A stretch of 40,454 nucleotides of DNA, taken from assembly GCA_019894855.1 (NCBI GenBank), contig JAGXNS010000011.1, forward strand, positions 427 to 40,880. Reading direction: 5' to 3'. Positions within the stretch are counted from its first letter, which is position 1. Every line of letters begins with the position of its first letter. The position numbers were made by a program, and so were the translations under genes. Positions 8,739 through 16,008 of this stretch are shown one piece after another. Source of the stretch: Promethearchaeota archaeon (GTDB lineage: Archaea > Asgardarchaeota > Lokiarchaeia > Sigyniarchaeales > SOKP01). Under the pieces are notes generated by a model. That model ran no database searches and was not told where the DNA came from. It saw only the letters and a list, made by a program, of their open reading frames with translations.

Positions 8739-9914
8739 TCAAACCATATCAACAAATTTTCCCGTTTTTAACAATTCACACGGTTTCAAATATGGTTTTT
8801 CCAACTTTTCAGAATATTCTTCTAAAAGATCAGATAATTCTTCATAGTGTTCAGTTGCATATTTCATTGGTCCCGGGAAGTTCATTCCGGCTAAAATCGC
8901 CTCATCTATAACTTTCCAACTATTGACAACTCCTTCTTCCAAGATTCTACAACCTTCATTAGCATTAATAGCGGCGAACACTAAACGGTTCACTAAACCA
9001 GCTTTTTTAGAAAGATCTGGTTGTGGTCGTCCTTTAGACCAATCGTAGAAACCTTGACCCGTTTTTTTTCCCAATGTCCCTTCATTGTTTTGCATTGTTA
9101 AAACCTTACCCGGTTTATAATCAGGAGAAAGCTTCTCAGCGTAATATAATTGGGTATGGTAAGCAATGTCCCTACCTACAAAATCTGATAATGTAAGCGA
9201 TGTCATTGGAGCATTAGGATCGGATAAATCAGCATCTACCTGTTCCCATGGAATCCCTTTCTCATAAGCAAGATCAACTATATAGTTTGAATACATCCTA
9301 CTTGGTGATAAAACTCGGTTAACGATAAATCCAGGACGATCTTTTAGGACGCGGGCAACAAAGCGTTCTCCTCTTAAGCAAGGTAGAGATTCTGAAAGTT
9401 CAACTCCAATATCCATTGCCTCATTGGAGCTTCTGTCACCTTTTATCACTTCTATTAATCGCATCAAAGGAGCGGGGTTGAAAAAATGGATTCCAATAAC
9501 ATTTTGCGGTTTCTTACATCCTTGAGCAATTTCAGTAATACTCATTGATGAGGTATTCGACGCAAAAATACAATGATCTGGTGAATTGTCAATAACTGTA
9601 TTACAAAGTTTTTGCTTAAGGTCTAATTTCTCGACAACAGCCTCTATTACTAAATCGGCATTTTTGACTGCTTTACTTAAATCTTTGTTAACGCTCAACC
9701 TTGCCATCAAATCGGTTGCTGAAACGTCTTCTGGTAATTTCCCTTTTGCTTCGAGCTTTTCGAAACCTGTTTTATTATATTCTAAACCTTTTTCAATGAT
9801 TTCGTCGCTCACATCAACCGCAGTAACGTTATATCCGGCCATTAAACATACTTGAGCAATTCCCTTGCCCATGTCCCCAAATCCTAGCATAACAATATTT
9901 TTTACTTTTGTCAT
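8739..9914 (-). CDS. 3-Hydroxyacyl-CoA dehydrogenase (NAD-dependent, 3S-type)
   Basis: 391 residues. The Rossmann fold starts at once with GFGDMGKGIAQ (residues 11-21) and an acidic VTAVDVSDE for NAD preference. FASNTSSMSITEIA and GIHFFNPAPLMRLIEVI contain the catalytic His-Glu pair, and RPGFIVNRVL the conserved Asn. Two C-terminal helical domains follow (about 200-391), including GLGKKTGQGFYDW-like TLGKKTGQGFYDW. It oxidises (3S)-hydroxyacyl-CoA to 3-ketoacyl-CoA, and is longer than the usual 280-residue single-domain form because the second C-terminal domain is kept. It lies 29 bp downstream of the SDR gene and is almost certainly co-transcribed with it. A GAAGAG-type ribosome site precedes the ATG. 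Confidence 0.93.
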   Translation of the reverse strand: MTKVKNIVMLGFGDMGKGIAQVCLMAGYNVTAVDVSDEIIEKGLEYNKTGFEKLEAKGKLPEDVSATDLMARLSVNKDLSKAVKNADLVIEAVVEKLDLKQKLCNTVIDNSPDHCIFASNTSSMSITEIAQGCKKPQNVIGIHFFNPAPLMRLIEVIKGDRSSNEAMDIGVELSESLPCLRGERFVARVLKDRPGFIVNRVLSPSRMYSNYIVDLAYEKGIPWEQVDADLSDPNAPMTSLTLSDFVGRDIAYHTQLYYAEKLSPDYKPGKVLTMQNNEGTLGKKTGQGFYDWSKGRPQPDLSKKAGLVNRLVFAAINANEGCRILEEGVVNSWKVIDEAILAGMNFPGPMKYATEHYEELSDLLEEYSEKLEKPYLKPCELLKTGKFVDMV

Positions 9915-9943
9915 AATTCTCTTCTCAAGATTTTATATTATAA

Positions 9944-10855
9944 CTATTTACCAAACAATACATCAGGTGTAGCCACGCCTTCCATTTTAGAGGGTAAATT
10001 CTTCATCAATTCATTTTTAACTTGCTCAGCTAAGAGTTCAGGTGTGTATGGTTTACCACCATTCTCGATCATTTTTACAGCGCGCCATCCACGATACACC
10101 CAAACTTTATCGCCAATTGCTCTAAAAACCTCTCCATTGATTTTTCTAGCTTTATCTGAGGCTAAAAACACAACTAAAGGGGCAAAATGTGCTGGGTGAA
10201 ATATATCAAATCCTTCTTGCGTTTTGGTATTCATCCACTCAACCAATTTTGGAGTTTCATCAGTAGTCATTGGCGTTCTTGCACTTGGTACAACGCAATT
10301 AACAGTAGCATATTTACTGAGTTCTCGAGAAACTATTAAAGTGAAAGTTGCGAGGCCTGATTTAGCCGCACCGTAATTAGATTGGCCAACATTCCCATAT
10401 AACCCTGAATCAGAAGCTGTATTGATAATACGCCCAAAATTCTTTAGGTTAGCATCTTCCTTACCCATCTTTCGAAAATAAACAGCAGCATGCCGTGTCA
10501 GATTAAATGTACCCTTTAGGCTAACGGCAACAACATCGTCAAATTCTTTTTCCGTCATATTGAAGATCATTCTATCCCTAATAATCCCAGCATTATTCAC
10601 AACAATGTCTAATTTGCCAAATTTTGAATTTGCTTGCTCAACCATCTCTGCAGTTTTTTTATAATCAGTTACAGAATCAAAATTAGCAACGGCCTTAATT
10701 CCAAACTTTTCACATTCCTTGGCTACTTCATCTGCACCACTAATATCATTGACAACCAAATTACATCCTTCCTTGGCCATAGCTAACGCTTCTTCCCTCC
10801 CTAAACCACGTCCAGCGCCAGTTACAATGGCAACCTTTCCTTCCAACATTCCCAT
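9944..10855 (-). CDS. SDR dehydrogenase resembling the (3R)-hydroxyacyl-CoA dehydrogenase domain of MFE-2
   Basis: 303 residues. The cofactor motif TGAGRGLG is at 12-19, NNAG at 87-90, and the catalytic triad is Ser148, Tyr161 and Lys165 (ASDSG and YGAAK). The Asp-containing VVNDIS after beta-2 points to NAD(H). Beyond the normal 250-residue SDR there is a 50-residue tail (VWVYRGWRAVKMIENGG, then TPELLAEQ) seen in HSD17B4/FOX2-type hydroxyacyl-CoA dehydrogenases. Together with the hydratase-2 at 1867-2718 it would make a split (3R)-route of beta-oxidation. It is the first gene of a two-gene operon with the (3S)-dehydrogenase. The shared promoter motif lies about 40-60 bp upstream. Confidence 0.88.
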   Translation of the reverse strand: MGMLEGKVAIVTGAGRGLGREEALAMAKEGCNLVVNDISGADEVAKECEKFGIKAVANFDSVTDYKKTAEMVEQANSKFGKLDIVVNNAGIIRDRMIFNMTEKEFDDVVAVSLKGTFNLTRHAAVYFRKMGKEDANLKNFGRIINTASDSGLYGNVGQSNYGAAKSGLATFTLIVSRELSKYATVNCVVPSARTPMTTDETPKLVEWMNTKTQEGFDIFHPAHFAPLVVFLASDKARKINGEVFRAIGDKVWVYRGWRAVKMIENGGKPYTPELLAEQVKNELMKNLPSKMEGVATPDVLFGK

Positions 10856-10892
10856 TTATTTTTCACTTTTATTTTTTTTCGATATATATTTC

Positions 10893-10913
10893 TTAATGAT
10901 AAACGTATATTTA
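10893..10913 (-). promoter_or_regulatory. Shared promoter/operator motif, copy 1 (SDR-dehydrogenase operon)
   Basis: On the plus strand this reads TTAAT, seven bases, GTATATTTA. On the minus strand the second half is TAAATATAC, a good archaeal TATA box about 50 bp before the SDR start codon at 10855. The same spaced motif recurs at 11804, 12951 and 13359 and nowhere else that I could find in the window. Its TATA half explains promoter function; the conserved seven-base spacing to TTAAT suggests a regulator also reads it, perhaps the TetR protein encoded next door. Confidence 0.65.
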
Positions 10914-11014
10914 AAATATTTTTATTTAAGATAGGGATTTTTCTTCACTTTTATCTAAACTAAATCTAGACTAAGACTAAGTAAGATAATAGTGTGAAAA
11001 AATAACAGTTCTTT

Positions 11015-11740
11015 CTATTCCTTATAATCTGATTCTTTCACAATTAAATTTGGATCTGTTATACCCAACTCTATCTTTTTTAATACATATTTCCGAAATT
11101 CAGTACTTGAAAAAGATTGAGTTCCATATTGAGTAGTTTCCTCTGCTTTTCTCCGTTCGTCATCGTTGCTTTCTTCAAGTAATCTCATAGTATTTTCTAC
11201 AATTGTAGCCCCTAAAATTAAACTATATAGAAAGAACGAAAGAATCGCACTGTTCTCTTCTTTGATTTCTCCTTCATTAATGGCTTCCTGTACTTTTTTC
11301 GTTGTTCCGTCCAAAAAATTGAAAGCCTTATAATCTTTTTCAAAATCCCCTACCTTGTCGGAGGGAGGAGAAGGTATAATATGCATCATACTGAATGCTG
11401 CTGGGTCATTCTCGGCAAACTCAAAAAAATGATCAAATATTTTCAGCAACAAATCTACGTTAGATCCTTCATGAGATTCTATAATATCGAGATTCTCATC
11501 TTTATATTGCTTATAAAATTTATTTCGAATAGCTATCCAGAGCTCTCGCTTACTATCAACATAATTATAAAGGTTGTTTTGGTTCATATCAAGCATTTTA
11601 GCCAGACCTCGTAAACTAAACCCATCCCTTCCCTTATCAAGAAATAGTTGTTTTCCAACCTCTAAAATTCGTTCAAACTGTTGAGCTTTCTTTATGGGGG
11701 AACGACTGCGTGTTTTCTTTTTGTTTTGTTCTGAACTCAT
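11015..11740 (-). CDS. TetR/AcrR-family transcriptional regulator
   Basis: 241 residues. A basic N-terminal stretch (KKKTRSRSPIKKAQ) precedes the helix-turn-helix: RILEVGKQLFLDKGRDGFSLRGLAKMLDMNQNNLYNYVDSKRELW lies at about 24-70, with the typical recognition helix and YVDSKREL. The remaining residues form a helical ligand-binding and dimerisation domain. It sits between the dehydrogenase operon and a FabK-like gene, all on the minus strand. A recurring motif in four surrounding promoters, including its own, makes it the best candidate for a local regulator of acyl-CoA metabolism, possibly with an acyl-CoA ligand as for FadR-like TetR proteins. The regulon and ligand are inferred. Confidence 0.88.
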   Translation of the reverse strand: MSSEQNKKKTRSRSPIKKAQQFERILEVGKQLFLDKGRDGFSLRGLAKMLDMNQNNLYNYVDSKRELWIAIRNKFYKQYKDENLDIIESHEGSNVDLLLKIFDHFFEFAENDPAAFSMMHIIPSPPSDKVGDFEKDYKAFNFLDGTTKKVQEAINEGEIKEENSAILSFFLYSLILGATIVENTMRLLEESNDDERRKAEETTQYGTQSFSSTEFRKYVLKKIELGITDPNLIVKESDYKE

Positions 11741-11803
11741 TTAAATCATCCTAAATTACAATTGGTTGATACTTTATAAAAAGAAATAAACTTCTTATTC
11801 TAA

Positions 11804-11824
11804 TTAATTTATATCGTATATTTA
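11804..11824 (-). promoter_or_regulatory. Shared promoter/operator motif, copy 2 (tetR promoter)
   Basis: TTAAT, seven bases, GTATATTTA on the plus strand. The minus-strand TAAATATAC is a TATA-like box about 75-85 bp before the TetR start at 11740. The spacing is identical to copies 1, 3 and 4. Its presence upstream of the regulator's own gene is what one expects for autoregulation. Confidence 0.65.
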
Positions 11825-11892
11825 AATTTTTGCGGGATCTAGTTAAATTAGATAAGAAAAATAAAAAAAAATATATTATAATACTCGATTAC

Positions 11893-12927
11893 TTATTTTA
11901 AAAAAGAATAATTCTTTTTAATTGCTGCTTCTGCTCCCTTTATTACTCTTTCAATGATATCATTAACATTATCTATACTATCGATAATGCCTATTGATTG
12001 TCCTAGTAAAACTGCTCCATTGTCAATATCACCATTATATACTCTATCATAGGCATCTGCATCTTTTTGCATCATCTCAAGAGTTATAGATTTCTCATAG
12101 GCTATCATTTCCTCTTTTGAGGACGGTGCTGGGTGTGTTAAAGCGTATTTATTTTTGTATAATCGGATTGGACCAAATGATCCCGTATAAAGACCAGTAT
12201 CTTGTGGCGTTCCAGAGGGAATTAATGCTTTGTATTTCTCATTAAATTCACTCTCTTTGGATGCAATGAATCTAGAACCCATTGCCACTGCTCCTGCGCC
12301 AAGAGATAAGGCAGCAGCTAAGGCTTCTCCAGTCGCAAATCCACCACAAGCTATCTTGGGCATATCAGGAAAAGCTTCATTAAGTTGTTGAAGTAAAACA
12401 AGCGTTGTAACTCTTTCATACGATTGATGACCGCCTCCTTCAGTGCCAGTGCATACAATTCCATCTACTCCTGCACCTACGCATTTTTGGGCCAACCAGA
12501 GGGCTGGTGCCACATGAAAATGCTTGACTTCCGATTTTTCTCTTAGTTCTTGAAAAGATTTAGAAGAAGGAAGGAGTTTTGAAGAACCCGCAGAAGTTAA
12601 GAAATAGACGCACTGTTCCCTCATTTTAGGATTGTTCATAATAATTTTTGGTAAATCAGTGATCATTTCTTTAACTCCTCGGTTGTTGCGCGATGTAAGA
12701 ATGTTAAGCCCAAAGGGTTTATCGGTGTGTTCGATCATATATTCTATACTTTTTTTATGTTCTTCGACGGGGTCAGTACCTACTATGTTAACATTTGATA
12801 AAACTCCCAAACCACCCGCTTCGCTCACGGCTAGAGCTAACTCGCGTGTGAAAAAGGGACCCATAGGGGCACTGAAAATTGGATATTTTAATCCGAACAT
12901 CTTCGTTATATTCGTTTCTATCATCAT
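11893..12927 (-). CDS. FMN-dependent nitronate monooxygenase / FabK-like oxidoreductase (paralogue 1)
   Basis: About 344 residues in a TIM barrel. Motifs: KMFGLKYPIFSAPMGPF at the N-terminus, GGLGVLSN, GVDGIVCTGTEGGGH near the middle (His is the family catalytic residue), ACGGFATGEALAAALSLGAGAVAMGSRFIAS for FMN phosphate binding. This group covers nitronate monooxygenases and FabK enoyl reductases, and sequence alone does not separate them. In an acyl-CoA gene cluster without an acyl-CoA dehydrogenase, an enoyl-thioester oxidoreductase role is attractive but unproven. The start is set at the ATG at 12927; 12924 is also possible and aligns best with the paralogue at 14863-15915. A GTG at 12933 would add two residues. 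Confidence 0.85.
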   Translation of the reverse strand: MMIETNITKMFGLKYPIFSAPMGPFFTRELALAVSEAGGLGVLSNVNIVGTDPVEEHKKSIEYMIEHTDKPFGLNILTSRNNRGVKEMITDLPKIIMNNPKMREQCVYFLTSAGSSKLLPSSKSFQELREKSEVKHFHVAPALWLAQKCVGAGVDGIVCTGTEGGGHQSYERVTTLVLLQQLNEAFPDMPKIACGGFATGEALAAALSLGAGAVAMGSRFIASKESEFNEKYKALIPSGTPQDTGLYTGSFGPIRLYKNKYALTHPAPSSKEEMIAYEKSITLEMMQKDADAYDRVYNGDIDNGAVLLGQSIGIIDSIDNVNDIIERVIKGAEAAIKKNYSFLK

Positions 12928-12943
12928 TTTCACTTTTAACGTT

Positions 12944-12990
12944 TTCTATATTAATATAAAGTGTATATTTACATAAAATACAAAATAATT
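12944..12990 (-). promoter_or_regulatory. Duplicated promoter region A, including motif copy 3 (12951-12971)
   Basis: A 47-bp stretch that is 43/47 identical to 13352-13398 (region B). It contains TTAAT-N7-GTATATTTA at 12951-12971. On the minus strand the TAAATATAC box lies about 36-44 bp before the start of the FabK-like gene, a good distance for a promoter. Identity beyond the 21-bp motif indicates duplication of a whole promoter rather than chance. Confidence 0.75.
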
Positions 12991-13037
12991 ATTAAATCTA
13001 ACGTATAAACTCATTGAGAGGGATAAAAAATGAAATT

Positions 13038-13298
13038 TTAATTTGGTTTTGGAGGAGGAATTCTAACCATTCTCTCATTTTCTACTAATGAAATTGCATT
13101 TTCAGGACAAAAATGAGCACAAACACCACATCCAATACAATATTCTCCTACTCGCTCTGCTTTTCCTTCATCGTTTAGTTCTAAAGAGTTAGTGTGACAA
13201 TGTTCAACACAAGTACCACAACCAACACACAAATTTTCGTTAATTTGAGATATATAATTAGTTGCGTTTACAGTTACGCTTTGATTGGATTGTACTTG
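13038..13298 (-). pseudogene. 3' remnant of a winged-helix ferredoxin gene (possible mini-ferredoxin)
   Basis: The frame reads VTVNATNYISQINENLCVGCG and ends MVRIPPPKPN. It parallels residues about 300-382 of the protein at 2822-3970 (NVNATHYIAQVDQEACTGCG; FTPPRPE). Both four-Cys motifs are complete (CVGCGTCVEHC and CIGCGVCAHFC). A TAG at 13299-13301 ends the homology upstream, and the first 300 codons are absent. Its promoter (region B) is still present about 40 bp before an ATG at 13330 that is now out of frame, so an internal deletion is likely. A TTG at 13230-13232 could still start a 64-residue dicluster ferredoxin; thus loss of function is likely but not certain. Confidence 0.75.
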
Positions 13299-13351
13299 CT
13301 ATGGGCATATATCATCAATTTAATTTTCATTTTAGTTGATATAAAAATGTA

Positions 13352-13398
13352 TTCTACATTAATATAAACTGTATATTTATATAAAATACTAAATAATT
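13352..13398. promoter_or_regulatory. Duplicated promoter region B, including motif copy 4 (13359-13379)
   Basis: This is 43/47 identical to region A at 12944-12990. It carries TTAAT-N7-GTATATTTA with the same spacing. It faces the ferredoxin remnant on the minus strand and lies 65-110 bp upstream of the thiolase on the plus strand, so it may act as a shared operator for a divergent pair whose left-hand gene has decayed. Confidence 0.72.
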
Positions 13399-13462
13399 TA
13401 ATAATAATACTAAACAATTTAATTGAACAAATTTAAAATTTAATATATTAGGTGAATTATGT

Positions 13463-14734
13463 TTGAAAGAAGTATGGTTAGTTGATTACGCTCGTACAGC
13501 TTTTTCTCGATCTAGACCGACTCAACCTGAAAGGGATGTATTTGGCGAGATTAGAGGAGATGCGTTACTAGCTGAGTTGTTAATGAAATTTTTTGATGGA
13601 AGATTGGCGGATAAAGGGATAGAAAAAAAAGATATGGAGGAAGTATCAATCGGAGTTGCATCAGGTGTATTAGAGAATTGGACTTATGGCGGACGAGGCC
13701 CGTTATTTCTGGCGGGGTTTCCATATGAGGTTCCATCTTTCTCCATAGATAGACAATGCGGTTCAGCTGGAAGTGGGATGCATGTCGGCATTATGGAAAT
13801 CATGACTGGGCATAGTAAAAACGTATTAGCTACTGGTTTTGAGCATATGACTCGCGTTAGAGGTAAAGGGACAGATCCCAATTTATCAACAGCTAATAAA
13901 AAGAGTAAGTTTTATAGACCAGATTTAGATCTACAAACTCTATTTAACATGCTACAAACGGCTCAGAAATTATATGAACAAGAAGTACCTACATTTACTA
14001 AGGAAGATTTAGACAAATTTGGTGTAAGAAGTCATAATCTGGCTGTTAAGAGTCACGAAGATGGGTTCTTTAAGGGCGAAATCATACCCATTGAAGGACA
14101 CGCTCCAGGAAATGTCGAAGAGAAAATGATCATCGATAGAGACATGAATCCTAGAAAATCTACTCTAGAAACTGTTTCTCAGTTGCGTCGAATATCAACC
14201 CCTTTTTACTTAGAAAGAAATGGGGGAAAAGAAGGATATGTAAAGAGAGAGGGAACTGAAGAGGGAGTAATTACTGCCGGAAATTCGTCGCCTTTAAACG
14301 CAGGAGCTACAGCAGCAGTACTTATAGAAGCTGAAGAAGCTAAGAATAAAGGAATTGAACCCTTGGCAAAAATTGTATCAATTGGATGGGCTGGTGTAGA
14401 TCCTACTGTAATGGGAAGAGGTCCAGTTCCAGCAACTCAAAAAGCATTAAAATATGCAAATCTCACTGCTGATGATATCGATTATTGGGAGATAAATGAG
14501 GCGTTTTGTATCGTCGCATTAAATTGCATGGATAAATTTAACATCCCTGAGGAAAAAGTTAATATCATGGGCGGTTCCACTGCAATTGGTCACCCCTTAG
14601 GATCAACAATGGTACGCTTAACAGGCACTCTCGCAAGAATTTTAAAAGAAAAGAAGGCGAAATATGGTATCGCTAACGCATGCGTGGGAGGAGGGCAGGG
14701 AGTAGCGACGATTATCGAAAATCTCGACACCTAA
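13463..14734 (+). CDS. Thiolase (acetyl-CoA C-acyltransferase)
   Basis: 423 residues. The nucleophile Cys99 lies in SIDRQCGSAGSGMHVG. NEAFCIVALNC, GGSTAIGHPLGSTMVRL and the second Cys in NACVGGGQG provide the acid-base residues. The expected reaction is thiolytic cleavage of 3-ketoacyl-CoA to acetyl-CoA, completing beta-oxidation, though it may also run in reverse. All residues of an active degradative-type thiolase are present; the archaeal HMG-pathway thiolase lacks this pattern. The start is TTG at 13463, with AGGTGA at 13450-13455 as ribosome-binding site. An overlapping ATG at 13460 is out of frame and stops after eight codons. Confidence 0.93.
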   Translation: MKEVWLVDYARTAFSRSRPTQPERDVFGEIRGDALLAELLMKFFDGRLADKGIEKKDMEEVSIGVASGVLENWTYGGRGPLFLAGFPYEVPSFSIDRQCGSAGSGMHVGIMEIMTGHSKNVLATGFEHMTRVRGKGTDPNLSTANKKSKFYRPDLDLQTLFNMLQTAQKLYEQEVPTFTKEDLDKFGVRSHNLAVKSHEDGFFKGEIIPIEGHAPGNVEEKMIIDRDMNPRKSTLETVSQLRRISTPFYLERNGGKEGYVKREGTEEGVITAGNSSPLNAGATAAVLIEAEEAKNKGIEPLAKIVSIGWAGVDPTVMGRGPVPATQKALKYANLTADDIDYWEINEAFCIVALNCMDKFNIPEEKVNIMGGSTAIGHPLGSTMVRLTGTLARILKEKKAKYGIANACVGGGQGVATIIENLDT

Positions 14735-14807
14735 CTTATGTCTCAATAGTTCAATTTAACCCTGATCGATGTAAAAGGATATAAAAGATAATTTTGATTA
14801 TCCATCT

Positions 14808-14836
14808 ATTTTTTTTTAAAAGAATTTTTTAAAAAT
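14808..14836. terminator. T/A-rich terminator between convergent genes
   Basis: A run of nine to ten T, then AAAAG, then a second T run followed by A-rich DNA. Archaeal transcription ends at such T tracts. The sequence is nearly self-complementary, so it could serve the thiolase from the left and the FabK-like gene from the right. Confidence 0.5.
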
Positions 14837-14862
14837 AATAAAAATAAAAATAAAAAATAATT

Positions 14863-15915
14863 CTATTTTATATAGCCTGTGGCTATTTTCAATCGCTTTT
14901 CAGCATCTTGAACAATTTCTTCGATGATATTATTGACTTTCTTCATTTTGTCAATTAAGCCAATACTCTGGCCAAGTAAAACAGCACCAGAGTTAGTATT
15001 GCCGGTGTAGGCTGCCTCGTACGCTTTTCCTTCAGCAATTATATCTTCTTGAGTCATTTCCGCTTCTTCAGCCATTTTTGCCTTTTTATCTGTTACGAGT
15101 CCGTGATGTAGCGAATATTCGTTCCTCCATAGCCGAATAGGTCCAAGTGCTCCAGTTACTAAGAGAGTGTCTTGAGCTTTCGCACTAGTTGGAATCATTT
15201 TATATTCCTTGGAAAATTCGCTTTCTTCTGAAGCTATAAATCGTGAACCCATAGCAACAGCTCCTGCACCTAACGATAGCGCAGCAGCAAGACCTTCGCC
15301 AGTAGCAAAACCACCACAAGCAATTACCGGAAGATCTGGATGTTTTTTCATAACTTGTTGAAGTAAGACTAACGAACTGACTTTTTCGTAGGATTGATGA
15401 CCCCCGCCCTCTGTTCCTGTAGCGATAACACCATCGACATTCGAGGCTACACATTTATCTGCAAGCCATAAAGCAGGAGCAACGTGGAAATGTTTTATTT
15501 GTGATCCACTTTCTTTTAATTTTTGATACGATTTAGATTGAGGTAGAGTTTTTGAGGATCCTGCGCTAGTGATGGCATAAATACACTGTTCTTTCAGTTT
15601 TGGATTAGACATAATGAATTCAGGAATTTTTTTTACCAGATATGGCGCATCAATTTCCCTTCTAGAAGTTCTTATGTTAAATCCAAAGGGTTTATCCGTA
15701 TGTTCAACAACTTCTAACATATTATCTTTCATAATTTGAATGGGATTTTTTCCGCTCATGTAATCACTGATTAAAGCAGAATGGCTCAGTACGCCTAAAC
15801 CTCCTGCTTCAGAAACAGCAATCGTTAATTGGGTGGTATAGAAAGGACCCATTGGTGCTGCGACGATTGGATGCTTAATCCCAAACATTTTAGTGATATT
15901 CGTTTCTAAAACCAT
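14863..15915 (-). CDS. FMN-dependent nitronate monooxygenase / FabK-like oxidoreductase (paralogue 2)
   Basis: 350 residues, clearly a paralogue of 11893-12927: METNITKMFG-type start (MVLETNITKMFGIKHPI), GVIATGTEGGGHQSYEK, ACGGFATGEGLAAALSLGAGAVAMGSRFIAS, and GAVLLGQSIGLID near the end. Differences are concentrated around residues 245-300 (a lid-like region, LHHGLVTDKKAKMAEEAE), so the two may act on different substrates. It is transcribed towards the thiolase. No shared promoter motif is visible upstream, unlike paralogue 1. The gap to the upstream glycyl radical enzyme is 93 bp, so the two may form one unit. Confidence 0.85.
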   Translation of the reverse strand: MVLETNITKMFGIKHPIVAAPMGPFYTTQLTIAVSEAGGLGVLSHSALISDYMSGKNPIQIMKDNMLEVVEHTDKPFGFNIRTSRREIDAPYLVKKIPEFIMSNPKLKEQCIYAITSAGSSKTLPQSKSYQKLKESGSQIKHFHVAPALWLADKCVASNVDGVIATGTEGGGHQSYEKVSSLVLLQQVMKKHPDLPVIACGGFATGEGLAAALSLGAGAVAMGSRFIASEESEFSKEYKMIPTSAKAQDTLLVTGALGPIRLWRNEYSLHHGLVTDKKAKMAEEAEMTQEDIIAEGKAYEAAYTGNTNSGAVLLGQSIGLIDKMKKVNNIIEEIVQDAEKRLKIATGYIK

Positions 15916-16008
15916 GTTATTCTCATCATTAGTTTTTTAGTTTTTAGTTAATGACACAAATAAAGGAAGATTAATAAAATTTTACTGCGGAAGAAAATGA
16001 AATTCGAT

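Noticed and set aside
13299-13301. In-frame TAG before the ferredoxin remnant as a pyrrolysine codon
   Set aside because: Only a few residues precede it before another stop, homology ends there, and no pyrrolysine genes are in the window. Truncation explains it better.
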